A stretch of DNA of 64,000 nt from Mesodorylaimus sp. YZB2_4 (Eukaryota; Nematoda; Enoplea; Dorylaimida; Dorylaimidae), in the NCBI GenBank assembly GCA_030248295.1, contig JASANH010000448.1, forward strand, positions 1 through 64,000. The letters run 5' to 3'. Shown in pieces: positions 46,001 to 59,600 of this stretch. The first letter of the stretch is position 1. Each line of letters opens with the position of its first letter. The notes under the pieces are model-generated. The model ran no database searches and was not told the DNA's origin. It saw only the letters and a list, made by a program, of their open reading frames with translations. Position numbers and translations under genes: made by a program.

Positions 46001-48643
46001 GCGGCCATGGCGGGAATGTATTCGAGTGGGAAAAGATGATTTTGCATTCAACATTTTCAGATTCGATGGGCGGAATGCATCAGCTGCAGCAGCAGGGTCT
46101 TTATGGTAAGCATGGTATTAGTGGAATCCCAGTCTGAAGCACAGTATTATCAGGCATGAACTTTCTCTAATCGAATACGAATGTAACGAAATTTTTGAGA
46201 TGGTTATTGGAAAGATGAAATATTCTTTTGAATTTGTGTAGTGGCCAGGGCCATGCAGTTCGTCTGCAGGGGTGGTGGAGTAGACCTCGGCGTCTTTATG
46301 CAGTGTTTGTAATGCAAACGGGTCTCCCCAGTTTCGAAATGGTGACTCAGGGGGGTCGCAGCCATATTTTAGTGAGACTCCTCGAAGATGGACATTCAAA
46401 GAGACAATTTGATTGCAGGTGCGGGCATGGCGAGTGGGTCGACGTGGAACGGGGCGAGTATGGCACCATCCTCCTCCAACTCGTCTTCGAGACCTTCCAT
46501 GGCCAGCTTCTGTAAGCTGGCTGTTGTCTTCGCCGAGTGGCAACGAATAGAAAATCTAATTTTCAGTCATGGCGAGACAAAGCGAGGAGGCCGAGCCGTC
46601 TGGTCCGCTCTCGACGCAGCCTCGTAAGTGTTATGTTTGGGGAGGAGGAACAGTGGCATAGTTGGTTTTGGTTATTTGTAGTGCCCGAATTCTGGTGTAC
46701 GATTGCCTACTACGAATTGGATAATCAGGTGGGCGAGGCGTTCAAAGTTCCGTCCGTGCACTCGTCGGTCACCGTCGATGGCTACGTGGACCCGTCGGCA
46801 GTCGATCGATTCTGTCTCGGCGCATTGTCCAATGTGCATAGAACTGAGCCGAGCGAGAAGGCCAGGTGAGGATGCGGGAGATGATGTATCGAAATGTTGC
46901 CATCTGGGAAGGTGTCCCGTCGCGTGTGCCTCATCAACTGTCATGTGCTGCCTCTCACATTTGAGAATGGCTTATCATTTGTGATTGGCCAGTTCTTATC
47001 ATGTATGTTTCCCGGTAACGCTGACCGGCCGTAAGACAGGGATTTGGAGACCATATCAGTCAGTCAGCAGCAGCATCAGTAGATCTTATCAGGCTGCAGA
47101 TGCTGCCGATACCCCATCAGCTGATCTTCTGAGACGAATACCTGACGAGGTCTGCTGATAACGTTATAAGGACAGGCTGCAGATGCTGCTGATACGTACT
47201 GGTAAGGTGTCAGTGGCCCCTGTAACGTTTGCATTTCTTCCTCCTGACGATGAGTTTGCGGGGTACGGACCACATAGATTGCATCTTTGCATATGTGAGA
47301 TGTGATCAGCTGTGAGGTCATGAAAGGTGTTTGTGATGCTCTTCACCTGCACAAGAATGTCGATGTAGCCTCGATATGAGACTGTGTTGGTTCGAGTTTG
47401 TACACTTTACATTTCAGGTTGCACATTGGCAAGGGCGTACGTTTGGACTTACAGAACGAAGGCGATGTATATTTGTGCGTGAACAGCGATCATAGCGTGT
47501 TTGTGCAAAGTCACTATTTGGATTACGAGGCTGGACGACAACCCGGATCGGCGGTCTATAAATTCGTGCAAGGCAATCACATGAAGGTCAGTGCTAATAA
47601 TTACTCTTTCTGACGCTAGCTTTGCCAGTTTGGTAGAAGGTACAGGGGGCCGCTTGCTTCTGGAACCTCATCCGTCAGAATGATAGGTCAGAAGACTTGG
47701 CTGCCCTGGGTTCCTGGCCTGGATAGCTAGAATTGGGAAAGGAAAACTAATTTGACTGAACCTGCAAACTGTTGATAAATATGTTGTAGAGTTATTTGCA
47801 GAGTGATTAGGTTCGTATTTTTGATTCAGAAGTGGGGGAACAAATTGATTTTTTGGGGTAGTCGTTCTTGAAAGCTGATTGAAATTTGAATGCAGACCGA
47901 CGTCATTTTTGGATTGACTTTAAATTTTTCAATGCCGCTATGAAAAAGGATCAAATTCAGCATGTTTTGATACGTGATAAAAATATACTCCAGAAACTCC
48001 AAAAATAAGATCTAACTGCATGTAAATTTACCGCCATTTCGGAAGTTTAAAACTGCGAAGATTACAGATAAAATATACCCCGCCCATTTCACTGTAACAC
48101 ATTGACAGTATGCGGGATTTGTGAAAGTGGCCTTCCTCAGAACCACGTCCTCCGACCTAGTCCAGGCTAAACATGATCTTGATGGGAGATGTGCCCGACA
48201 TCATCCCAAGTGCAGGGATGTCTGCACAGTCGACTGGCCTACTGAGCCCATCGATGTATTGCAGGTATTTGATCTTCGACAGTGCCATCGACAGATGCTT
48301 CAGCAAGTAACGCAGGCGCAAGCGGCCGTTGCTGCTCACGCTGCAGCCGTGGCTGGATTGGTGTCCGACTCGGGTGTGGCTATACCACCGCCCAAACGTA
48401 AGCAAGACTGGCATCCGATGTTTTCTGGTGATTTATTCACTTGTTTTTTTTTTTTTGGTTTTAGCAGCTGCTGGTATCGGAGTGGACGATCTGCGTCGAT
48501 TGTGCATTTTACGTTTGTCATTCGTCAAAGGATGGGGTCCGAATTATCCTCGAAAAAGTATCAAAGAGACACCGTGTTGGATCGAAGTGCATTTGAACAG
48601 AGCATTACAATTGTTGGACGAAGTTCTCAATAGCATGTCCTGA
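43053..48643 (+). CDS. SMAD4: SMAD4 (co-Smad) with long N-terminal extension
   Basis: Common-mediator Smad that joins receptor-Smads in BMP/TGF-beta signalling and binds DNA in the nucleus. Thirteen coding exons: 43053-43718, 43773-43934, 44434-44617, 44670-44696, 44755-44967, 45853-45996, 46061-46105, 46419-46511, 46567-46623, 46682-46865, 47418-47586, 48265-48397, 48465-48643; total 751 aa. MH1 starts at about residue 207 ([15 protein letters not shown]) and includes [34 protein letters not shown] and [16 protein letters not shown] Ser/Gln-rich linker follows; MH2 has [47 protein letters not shown] and [19 protein letters not shown]. The C-terminus lacks the SSXS phosphorylation motif, as expected for a co-Smad. 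The residues before MH1 are rich in His, Gln, Ser and Pro, whereas vertebrate SMAD4 has only about a dozen. A 27-nt micro-exon lies after MH1. The acceptor of exon 6 is weak (CTCAAG), so that boundary is the least certain. Confidence 0.95.
45120..45840. repeat. Cluster of tRNA-like relics in SMAD4 intron
   Basis: At least four B-box-like segments within 700 bp: GAGCGGGATTTGAACCCC (45151, minus), GCAGGTTCGAATCCCACC (45382, plus), GCTGGTTCGAATCCCGC (45460, plus) and GCGGGAATCGAACCCGCG (45560, minus), then a family 1 T arm at 45782-45800 (GCGGGAGTCGAACCCTC, minus). They lie in both orientations, as expected for nested SINE insertions. Confidence 0.6.
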
Positions 48644-50338
48644 ACTATTCCAAAGTTAGGTTGGTGGAGGGCGTTTTTAGGTTTGTGGGGGGGGGGGGGG
48701 AGAATAAGTGTGTACAGTGTTTTGGGGTGTTACAAAAATTGAATTGCATGAAAGCGGGAAATGAGGCTTATGGGTGGAAAATAGAGCCTTTGACCAATAT
48801 GCGGGACGGCATTACTTGTGTCAAGTGCAAGACTTGTCCGCGTTCTCAGTGACTTTGCTTGAAATTATTGACAAAGTGAGAGAATGGCGGAGGTTTTTAA
48901 ATTTCGAGCTGTTATTTGACTGAATAAGCTTTCTTGTCTGGCGAGTTAAAATTTGTCGTGGTTTTGTCTTTTTTAGGGTAAGAGTAATCATGTATTTTGA
49001 AGATGTAAAAATGGTTTGAATGATAAATTGGAACTACTATTTTTAGTGACAAAATCTGGATCGTGTTACTTTTTTTGGAAATGAAATTTTTTGTTTGTTG
49101 AATTGGCGACCGCCAGAATTGAGGCTTTAGGAATGCATGTTTGACACCAGCGGAAAAACTGGAGAAAATATCGAAGCTGAAAAAGCGCGGGAAATTTAAA
49201 ATTATTGTGATTATGAATATTTGAGGGTTTGTGAAAGTGATGTTGCAAATGCAACTGATAACTGATTCCAGAGTTTTTGAGCGTATTAACAAAATCAGAA
49301 AAATTTTGTTGAGAGCCAGGTGTACTGTGCATGCAGTAGAAATATGAGTGCACTGATTCAGAGTTGGTCTGCCTCTCCCAGGTCAGGGTCGGCCGAGTCA
49401 TGCATAATTTTCCAGGATGATGGCTGCAGATTGCCAGCTGGGATGTGTGCCATAAATGACTATTCGCACGCCTGGCTTGGTGTCCTCTCAGAATCAGTGG
49501 GATCCAGCAGACTTACTTGACTTGGGCAAAACCTGTTCAGTCAACCCACGATGGGGTCCATTTGAGGATGTCCTCTCACTCACTTTTAATTGTTCACAAA
49601 ACCACCACCTTCACTGGGGATCGAACCCTCGACGAGCGTTCAGACTGAACCACCTGCAGAGGCAGCTTTAAAAAATCAGCGGTAAAGTTTGGAAATTTTT
49701 GACTAAACATGGTCAGGTTTGTTATTTAAGAAAAATCCCTGCAGAAAATTTGCTGCACTCGCAGAAAAAGACTCAGTCTGACACCGTCTTTGCGGGAATT
49801 GTGTGAACACAGCAGGAAAATTTTCTGGCTTACGATCAGCCAAGAATAAAACTGTCAAGGTACAGTCGGAGCCCCCCCCCCCCCGTTACCTACCGCTACC
49901 ATGCACAGGGGCGGGTGAACGACCAGAGTTCGATCCCTTCCCCACCCAACACTTTTTGATTGGCTCATATTGACAAAAGCAAGACAGCGATTCGTCTGTA
50001 CTTAAATTCAAGATCAGAATCCACCCCGAAAAATGAGATGCGAATTCATTGCTAGAGCCCGCAATAAAAATATCGATAGCCACAAATGTCCAAAATCACA
50101 ACTTTCCACAAAACTCGTCAACAAAAACCACGCACTCGAAAGCTAATAAAAATTCGAAATCCATCGACAGACCCGATCAGAAAAAAAACAATGTCGAATA
50201 GAAGATTAAAATATTTTTAACAAATAACACTTATAAAATTGTGATTTAAGAAAGGCTCAGTTTTTTTGAGACATAATTGATTGTATTTGGGAAAAAAGAG
50301 CAGTCGAAAAAATTAGACCATATTTGGCGAGGTTATTT
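48644..50338. other. Convergent region between SMAD4 and SLC7 transporter
   Basis: No gene supported. It includes a G homopolymer near 48690, a C homopolymer near 49872, and a family 2 SINE at 49598-49665. No clear AATAAA was found for either gene. Confidence 0.5.
49598..49665 (-). repeat. tRNA-derived SINE relic, family 2
   Basis: Plus strand ACCACCTTCACTGGGGATCG, then AACCCTCGACGAGCGTTCAG and ACTGAACCACCTGCAG: the reverse complement of the family 2 T arm and A box. Confidence 0.6.
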
Positions 50339-53300
50339 TCATTCGGCTTTTTCAGTTGGCACAACCAACATTAATTTTTGAATACTCAAAGTTGCACGAT
50401 CTGAAAAAATCGATAATCTGTAAGGAATTAGATCAAAAGAGGGTCAGCTTACGCGTGGCTTCGACGAACGATCTGGGTTTGGATTGCCAGGCGATAAATA
50501 TGAAATAAACTGGAATACTGGTCAGCATAATGCCCAGACCAATGACTGAAATGAAATCAGTGTCAGACCAAACATCGGTGAGCTGATCACAAGGCATGCG
50601 GTCACAAAATATCTCAGATAAAGATCATTATTGATCAGCAATAATTAACTAATTGGACTAATTAAGATTTGTGATCATGTGACGATGGCAACATTTTTCT
50701 GCCTTCATACTGACCTATAGCTATGACCGAACACGGAAATACGATCAAATCGATCACATTTTGATCGATCAGACGAAAAATCGATAATGCTGATCAGCAC
50801 AGATTTTTCTAATCTGTGCCGCAACTTTTCTGAGACACTTGAAAGAAACATAACAAAGGAGGCATCGGGAGTCTGTCACACTTGATGCGCCAATGAATAG
50901 ATAAACTCAGTTTTCATGAGGTGCTTTGGCTTCGCTAGCTTCGCTTGCGCCAATGATCGATAATCGATATTTCAGCTACTTGTAAATTAATGATCAAACG
51001 ATAATCGATTTTTATGCAGGAAAAATGTTAAAATCGATTTTACAGCCTCTAATAGATGACTGATCAACACTAATCGATAATGATCAGGGCTTACAAGTAT
51101 CGATCGGTGTCTGAATAACGGGGAACACCACCAAGAATACGCAGCCGATCAGGAAAATAATTGGAAAAGCCAGATTCACCTTGAAAAAGCAGATTTTGAG
51201 AAAATGTTAATGACAGGTGGAAAAGGGCAGATCGATCATACTTTTAATGGGCGATTGAACTGCTCAGGGGGCATTTTATATCTGAGATAAATCAAGCCAG
51301 CCGTGGCCACCCCGATGGCCAACCAGTTGACAATTTGGACGTAGGTCATCAGACTGTAAATATTCCCGCTCAGGAACAAGTAAAATAAACTGAGAAGGCC
51401 CTGAAAGGAAAATATGCAAACCCAAATTAGGTTAAAATCACATTTTCACATTTTAAGTCTTTTATAAAAAGTTTTCGCACATAAGAACTAAACGACGGGA
51501 AACGCTGGGAACAAACTAGGTGCTATTGCAAAAATTGATAAAAATAGAAAGAAACATAATATTTAATTGGGCCAACAAGTTTTTGCAGCCTATTCAGAAT
51601 TACTGACGTCTCACCAATTCAAACATACTGGAACCAGAATCTGCTGTTTTTCAGTCTGTGCGAACCTACGGCCAGCATGAGAGTCCCTTGTAACCAGAGC
51701 CCACACCACTGCAGCATGCTTCCCAGGGTCAGCTGCAGGGTTGCTGAGGGCCCGACCTTACTCGGCCCCACTATCAATATTGCATGGCCGTCAGAGCGCA
51801 GTGGTATCCCTGCTGCAGAGGCATCCATCCCAGGGTCACACACTTAGTAAGGAAGGACCCAATCCTGGTTGGACAGACTCCAAATAAGTCACTAACAATA
51901 ATAGCGAACGTGGGGCCATGGTCAAACCACGGCCAGTCGAATGGGTTCAGCGCGCACCAAAGTGGCAAAATCGCAACTTTCAGGTCATTTTTCTCGAAAT
52001 TCTTAGCAATAGTTCAGGTTTATGTCAGCGACAACTTTGTTGAGAAAAACATGCTCTATCGAGTAGGCATAACTTGAAGACCTGATTTTAATTTGTAACA
52101 AAGATTTTTTTGTGAAATTTTGAGATACTGAAAGAAAACTTTTTTGATAATCGAATGAAAGCGATAAAAACAGACATTTAGTTGATAGAGCACACTTTTC
52201 TCTAAAAAAATTGCAGCTGATATTAAATCATGTTGCTGCTAAAAATTTTGAAAAAAGCAGCTCAAAACTGGCGAAGGTACAAAAATTTCAAAAATTATTG
52301 CCCGGAAGTGGCGAAGGCGCAAAAAACGCATTTCGACGGGCACGCGCGCACCTGACATTTTTCCATTGATATTTGAAAAATTTATAAAATATCTTTGTCA
52401 CAAATTGAAATCAGGCCTCGAAATTATGCCTACTTGATAGAGCATGTTTTTGTCAGCAAAACTGTCGCTGACATAAACCTGAACTATGGCTAAGAATTTC
52501 GAGGAAAATGACTATGATTAGGTTCCCACTGCTCGCATCTGACCAGTCAGCTATGTCTCATATTCTAACATACTGGAACCTGAATCCTTGTCTGCTACTT
52601 GCTTGCCACTGCAAACTTACCGCCAGCATGAGAGTAACCTTGCCACCAGAGCCTACACCACTGCAGCATGTCTCGCTGTGCTAGCAGCTGCTGCAGGAGG
52701 CACTCATGCAGGGTCACATGCTTCCCAAGAGCCCAGTCATAGTCGGCCCCACTATCGAAGGGGTCACTAGCCCTCTGACCAGCCAGCTATGTCTCATCTT
52801 CAGCATACAGTAGAATACTTGGGTATGTGAGAGCAACGGCATGTCCGGCAGCCCCTGCAGAATTTAACCTGCTGCAATGGCACCGTGACAGTGTCCGTCA
52901 CACCCAGTATCTTACCGTCACCACAACAGCGGGCATGGGTGTATGGTAGGTCGGGCTGATGAAGCACAGCACGACGGGCATGTGATTCTCGCGAGCTGCC
53001 ACGTAGAAGAGTCTGAAATGAACTGGGCTCGCAGCAGTGCAATGAGCAGACTAGGCGAGTTTACCTCGAAGATGTCATGAGTACCCCGTTGACTGTGCCT
53101 GAAACGGGCAGAGGGACGTTTGTAATCTCTTATTTACATGTTTGTTTTATTTGGGGGGGGGGGGGGGGTAATCACATCGTGTCTCATGCTGTACAAGTAA
53201 GCTCAAGTGCAACCAAGACCCAGGTGGTGGTTTCCACTCACCAAAACACGACATGGCCACAAAAATAGGCATGACCCAGGCCATGACACCGTAAAATCGA

Positions 53301-56300
53301 TTAGCGAATGTGACGGCCACTGCCGAGCTCTCCAACAGTTCTCGTTCCGACACGCCAGCATAAAAGGCGATGTTGGTCATCGTGTAGACAACAGCGCAGA
53401 TCGTGCAACTGACCACAATCGCGATCGGCAGGTTTCTTGAGAGAAACACTGCATGAGCTACGAGCTGGCAAGAAATGAGAACTGCATGCCTCACCTGACC
53501 GGATCTTTCAATTCTTCTGTCACAAAATTTAAATAATTCCTGAAACGCAAAGTGTCTGGCGTGCAACCGTTGGCCAGCGGACCAAGCAAGGCAAGGCTCC
53601 ATTGGTTGACGTCTCGTCCCAGCCAGGGGAGGGCCTAGCGTCCGCCCCTCACGCTTACAGGGGAGGGTTCGACTCCCGCCCTGGGTTAAGACTGATGGTC
53701 GATCATGTGTTCCTTGGACCTTTATGGAGCTTGGCCTGGGTCACAGACAGGGCAGCACAGTGGAACTTCCCGCACTGCCTGAATACCCCGCTGCGTGCCC
53801 GCCAGTGTCAGACATGACTAGCCAAACAGTCAGCACAGGGCTCTCACCAGCCATTGTAGGCCCACAGGCCAGAGTAAAATGCCAGGGCGATCTTGCCTGG
53901 ACTCGTCGTCGTGCCTTCGAAGGCGTTGTTAAATGGTTCAACATATTCTGGAAAAATAAATTCAAATTGTTAAGCAGTTGCAAATAAAAGGAGTCACGTG
54001 ATTTCTTTCTGTTGCTTCCTAAGTAAACATAAGTTCAGCCCTGAGGTCGCAACACTGGGCGCTTTTGGATCAAATCAGCAACATGGGCTTCGATTGCATG
54101 GAACTGTTTTGCTGATTTGATCCTGGCCAGACCAGGCTGGCCATTGAATCACTTAGGTCTTCGTATTTCGGGTGCACACCGCTGTGTATGCGCTGATGCA
54201 CCGCTGTGTACGCTGTGCACACAGCGCTGATGCACCGCTGTGTGCGCTGGTGCACCTGTTGCACTGTCACCTGCGCCTGGACTAAGACGCCAGGGTCCTG
54301 CTGGACTTGAGGGACTTTGCGCCCTGGTCCCAGAGTTTTCCCTGAATATGACACGGGAATCTGGTCCACACTTTATTGGGTTATGGACCACTCTGACACC
54401 ATTTGGATGGTACTCGCCAACCTCCATGTCCATGTCCATGTCAGTGCAGTTGGGGTCATCGCAGACACCCATAGGCCCAAAGACCATGTTCACATGCTCT
54501 GGGGATTGGTCAGGCAGCACAGGTAGGGTCTACCGAGTGCTGTGCCCAGTGTGTGATATCTGCGGCTGGATGGTGACTGATCTAACAGCCCTGTCTTCCC
54601 TGGGACCGAGTAGCACTTACTTCCTCCGATGCAGAGTAGCACGATACCAGTCATGATAATCAAGACTAAAGCCAGTAGTTTGCCGATGGTGAATACATTC
54701 TGCACTTGCTTGGCCATATTGACGCTGATCATATTGATTAGGGTCAACAGAACTGAAAGTCGGGTGGTCAGTGCCTCGGCCATGACACAGCCAGGGGAAC
54801 TCACTCAAGCAGCCAGCCGCCAACAACTGCGGGGCTCCCGAGACGGGGTCGCAGTGCGGGTAGAATGGTCGCAGGATGTAAATGGCGAACGTGATGGCCA
54901 CAGTGGTCATCGTGCACGGCCTGCAATGACAGAGGGTCAGCCAGGGAACGACCCCCTCGTTCAAATTTGACAACACGGGATCGGGTGCAGTCATCTGAGT
55001 GATACAGCGGGCAACCACACAAAACACGCAACCACAGCTAACTCGGAAACCCCCCAGTTCGAATTGGACAACAGATTTGTGCGAGTGGGAGGCGGCAGAT
55101 ATGTGCCTGTTCTCACCTGATAATCACGCATTCGACCCACATACGCACGAACGCCACAAACGGACCGAACGCAGCGTAGACATAGGCGTAATCGCCACCA
55201 CTCTTCGTGATGAACGTGCCCAACTCGGCGTAGCAGTAAGCGCCGACCATGGAAAATACACCACAAAATGTCCAAATAATCAGCGACAGACCAATGCTGC
55301 CGGCGTCTGAAACATAAACACTCATGATTCGACTGGTTTTGTGAAACTGCCACTCCGAACACCTGTTTCAAAGCAATTATTAAAATAAGTTGTTAGAAGA
55401 GAACAGCACTTCTACCTCCACCCCACGAGGGACAGCTCCACTCAAAACCATCCCATAAATCATGGACCAAATGCAGTGATCGGGAGGACACGAGGAGGTA
55501 CTGTACGCACACTGTACGTAGTCGGAGGACACAGAGGTGCGGCTAACATAAGCGAGGACACGCCTGTCGGTCTGCTCACCACGACACCAGGCGGTCATCC
55601 TGCAAACACACAACTGAATCTCTCGTCCTAAGGGCCTAATTATAGTCAGTCCCCCTGGGGTTGTACGACAGACGCGGAGTTGCCGCTTCCAGGCGTTCTC
55701 GAAATGTTTAGCGACAACCTAAGTTGATGTCAGCAACAATTTTGCAGACTAAAATATGCTCTATCAATCTGACATAACTTCGAGGTTTGATTTTCTGTTA
55801 TTAGTAGGTTTTTCGCTAATTTTTGCAATTCAAATGAAGAAATTTGATGTAAACTTAATAAAAGCAGTAAAAGCTGAAAAAAGACACCCAGTCGATAGAG
55901 CACATTCTTCTCCACAAAAATGTCGCTGACATCAACTCAGGTCGTCGCTGAAAATTTCGAGAAAAATCGGCTAAAAGACTCAGGCGCAAGGCGGGTGTGC
56001 ACCTGACTTAGAATTTAGGGCCTTTTACTCAGCATTTCTATCGATAATAAATGTTTATGTCAGCGACAGTTTTGAAGAGAAAAATGTGCTCTATCGACTG
56101 GGTTTTCTTGTTTTTGTTTTTACTGTTTTTATTGTGTTTATAACAAGTTTTTTCCATTTAAATCGCAAAACCCTTACGAAGAATCTTTGATAAAAACTAA
56201 ACCCGAAAAATCAAGCCCCAAAATTATATCTCGTTTATTACCTCTGCTGATAGAACACATTTTCTCTACAAAATTTTCGCTGACATCAACTCAGGTTAAC

Positions 56301-56690
56301 GCTGAAAATTTCAAAGAAAACGCGGCCGAAAGCGGCGATGGTGCAAAAACGTATTTCGACTGGCGTGCGTGCACCCGACCAGAATTCGGCTCTCACACAG
56401 TCGCCAGTGGGGCAACACAGGGGGTGAATGAGGTGCAGCGCACTGGGTCCCGACTTACTCTCGTGCACGCCAGTGGGGGAGACGAATATGCCACTTCCGA
56501 TGATACATCCCACAACCACCATAATTCCACCGAATAAGTTAATGCTGGCCTTCAGTCCGACTTGTTCCCCCGCCCCCTCGTTTTGGCCCCCGGCCACGCC
56601 CTTGTCACCATCACCCGCCCCTGATCGTATCTTCTCAGTGGGCGATTGATAAACGGGCGCGTGTTCCAGGGCCTCTGTCTCGTCGTCCAT
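50339..56690 (-). CDS. SLC7 light-chain amino-acid transporter (LAT/y+LAT/xCT-like)
   Basis: Twelve-span plasma-membrane exchanger that pairs with a 4F2hc/SLC3 heavy chain. Thirteen coding exons (minus): 56459-56690, 55117-55306, 54805-54920, 54621-54752, 53848-53947, 53495-53539, 53242-53435, 53065-53092, 52916-53012, 51242-51400, 51095-51179, 50453-50545, 50339-50400; total 510 aa, normal for the family. Signatures are [20 protein letters not shown] (TM1), [20 protein letters not shown], the heavy-chain cysteine in [61 protein letters not shown], and a C-tail [13 protein letters not shown] like vertebrate LATs (QKLMQVVP). The N-terminus before TM1 is polar, Gly/Glu-rich and cytosolic. The start at 56690 (MDDETEAL) follows an acceptor-like GCGCAG; the frame stays open upstream to 56882, so an in-frame earlier Met is possible. 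Family membership is certain; the exact subtype and substrate are not. Confidence 0.95.
50560..51090. other. SLC7 intron 11 with GATCGAT-rich sequence
   Basis: Contains scattered TGATCAGCAATAATTAACTA and TCGATAATCGATATTTCAGC words similar to the arrays in the PP2A-A and DYRK1A introns, but no fixed period. Confidence 0.5.
51980..52530. mobile_element. Two overlapping inverted-repeat (MITE-like) copies in SLC7 intron
   Basis: The first copy is about 51980-52340 (TTATGTCAGCGACAACTTTG, then GTTGATAGAGCACACTTTTC). A partial second copy in reverse order follows at about 52340-52510 (CTTGATAGAGCATGTTTTTG, ACTGTCGCTGACATAAACC). Same family as elsewhere. Confidence 0.75.
53611..53695 (+). repeat. 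tRNA-derived SINE relic, family 1, in SLC7 intron
   Basis: CGTCTCGTCCCAGCCAGGGG, then CCCCTCACGCTTACAGGGG and AGGGTTCGACTCCCGCCCTG. The D arm is degraded and the T arm is intact. Confidence 0.6.
54170..54262. repeat. GCACCGCTGTGTNNGCTG short tandem repeat in SLC7 intron
   Basis: About five imperfect copies of TGATGCACCGCTGTGTACGC-type units, with an internal inverted word (GCTGTGCACACAGC). Confidence 0.8.
55630..56390. mobile_element. Two tandem inverted-repeat (MITE-like) elements in SLC7 intron 1
   Basis: Copies at about 55630-56010 and 56010-56390. They contain GATGTCAGCAACAATTTTGC and AGTCGATAGAGCACATTCTT, then AATGTCGCTGACATCAACTC; the second has TATGTCAGCGACAGTTTTG and TTTTCGCTGACATCAACTCA. 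Paired copies in tandem are also seen at 30140-30910. Confidence 0.8.
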
Positions 56691-59600
56691 ATTGTACTCA
56701 GGTTCCTGCGCAATTTTATTTGGTTTCGCTGCTTGGTGAATTTCAGATCGAGATTTTCCAATTTGGTAATATCTAGTCGATTGAGACACTGAAAGAGATT
56801 GGATTCGCAGGCCATCATTGAGCAGGCTCCACCAAACGAGGGACACGGCTGGGTGCGCGTTAGCTAATGGGAGTGGGTCCATTAGGGAAAGGCAAAAATA
56901 TATGCTTCAGAGAAGAGAAAAACATCAAATCCATTTTCACATTTTCTCACAAAAATAACAGCCGAAGGAGAAATCTCCGCTGGCATCATTTTGATAGCGA
57001 AAATTTTTAAAAAGGTCAACACTCAAATTTGGGCGTCAAAAATAAAATTTTGATCCACGAAATTACAGTATTCTCATTTTCTCGATTCGCGGGTCCAGTG
57101 TTGATAAATATCGAGTCTGGGGTTTTACTTCGCGCCAGACTGTGCGAATGTTGGTGCAAGAAAAGATCTGCTGAAAAATGTTTTGACTTGAGGAGGAGAG
57201 GTCAGAGGTGTGCCCGTCACAAAAAACGCAGATAATGCAACTGGATCAACATTTATTACAGAATACGGGCAGGGGGACTAATTGAGTGCATTCCAACTGC
57301 TTCGCTAAAGGTAAAATTAATCAATAAACTATAGTGAATATTCAAATTTCCCGCCATTTATTAAATTTATATTTTTTGAGGGAAGCAAATATTTTTCACT
57401 GGTTTTTCATGATCTGCCATATTTGTCACTACTACCAAAAATGGGCTCCCCATTTTCACTGTAAACATTCGATCAACCCACGAGTGTTCTTTGTATCCAC
57501 CATCTCAGGGGTTTGGTGTTGGCGATTTACTCCTGGTCAATTATCGATTTCAGCCCAATCACTGGATGCTAGATGGTTCCTCAAGCAAGGATATCAGCCG
57601 AGTGATGATGACGAGATACCCTTTTTTAACATGGATTTTGTGCTTCATTTATTATTTGTTAAACTAAAATATCAGGCAAACTGACCCTTTTTACGGGGTT
57701 ACTAGCCTCCAGGAAGAAACACTGTCAAAAAATTTCTGCAGGGTGTCCTTGCCGCCCGCAAGTGTGTTTAAAGGACCGCAGTTCGCTAAATTTTAGTGCT
57801 TATTTTCAGGATCCACACACATTCTTCGCAATGTTGAGTGAAAGCCACAGCCAGTCAGCAATAAAAGTAAGAAGTCATGAGTTTCTTCATAAAAATCGGG
57901 CAGAACGATGGTACAGCATCCGAAACTGGGGGGGGGGGGGGTGTAGCCCCCGTGACCCTCCTCTACGCTAGACAAATTGTCAATTTTGTGATGTTAAAAT
58001 TTTGAAAAACGGGTCTGACCCCCTTTAGACAAGCCAAAAATTAGTGACCCCCCCTTGGGAAAGCTAAGGAAATCCCGACCCCTCCCCACCCCCCCAAACT
58101 CGAAGAGCCCAAAGTTGGTGAGCCCCAACGCAATCCTGACCCAGTCGCGACTTTTGGCGGGGCAGGGTCCTGGACCAAGGGTGCAAGTATACAGGGTCAA
58201 GCTACAAAGTACAAGTCACATTCTCGAAGTAAAGAAAAATCAGCGAACAGAGGCTGCTCGGTAACTTTATAGAAGTCAGCTCGCTGATAACCAAATATTT
58301 TTAAATTTGCCGCGCGCACTGATGCTCAGGTGCAAGAACCTTATAGCAGTCGCGAGGTAAACTTGGCTAGCGCAGTGAGAGGCTTGCGCGAAACGCCTCT
58401 CATTGAGTTTTGCTTGCGCGAAATAACCGATATTCAAGGAGCTGCAACAACATGATCACAGAGGACTGAACTCCAGTGCCAGCCAGGCTGTCAGACATAA
58501 AACCTGTGCCCCTGCTAGAAGACGGGGACGCTGCAACCAACGTGAGACCTTCTCTGTCGATTGAATATTGCCGCCTCCAAAATGTGTGCGCAAGCAACGG
58601 AATGCAGTACGATCACAGGGCTCGGGCTGAGCGGGGCTGGTTCCGGTTTTAAAACCTTGAAAACAGTTTGAAAACTGTGCGAAAGACCTGCGAAAATCAG
58701 GGAAAATGAGAATCTTTGAGCCAAAATCAAAAAATTGCATTCCAGGGTTCAAGTCGTGAAAAATCAGAGAATAATTTTGTTTTTCGTCTAGAAAACATGT
58801 AAAAATCAGGGGAAAAATAATCTTCCAGGGAAAACTTAAAGGTTGCATTTCGAGGTTTCAAACTGGGAAATTAAGAAAATTTCACTTTTTACCTGGGGTC
58901 TGGAAAAATCATCTTACGCGCCGTGTGTGAACCTTATCAATGAAACAAGTTTATAACGCATTGGTAAAAATTTGTGTTTTTGCTTCCTGGACCCCCCTTT
59001 CAGGCCTAAAAAAATTATAGACCCCCTCTGGCCGAGCGCTAGGTTTCGGATGCTGCGATGGTACTGTATTTTATAGAACGGCAAGAAGTTTCTTCCGGCA
59101 CACGCATCGCACAGTTGGTACAGCGGGGTGGGACCACGGCACCCCTGGTCGCCCTGGTTGTAACATCAAGCAGCAAATGCACAATACTTCTCGCTGTTCT
59201 ACAAAAATACAGTGCTTGAGGTTTCAAACAAAGTCTATAAACTTCCTGAGGCATTTTATTTCGCTTTTCGATCACTCGTCTTGTTGTCTAATGAATTTCA
59301 TTGACTTTTGACCCCAGAATGCGAGACATGGCATTCGAGGAGCCTCGAGTGGGATTTCGCCAAATTTAGACAAGTTCGGGAGATGCCTTCGAAAATGTGC
59401 AGCCCTGCAGCACTGTAAGATGAGTCTGTGAAGGGATGGCCATGGTGTAGTTTGTGATAGGTAACTATGCTATACAGTGTGAGTTCATAAATTGAACCAG
59501 CGGGGGGGATTATAGCTGAATATTATAATTTTATTAACCAATAACACAAATATTTGCTATTTGTGCGGATAAGGCGCAAAAAGATTTCTGGCTAAAAAAT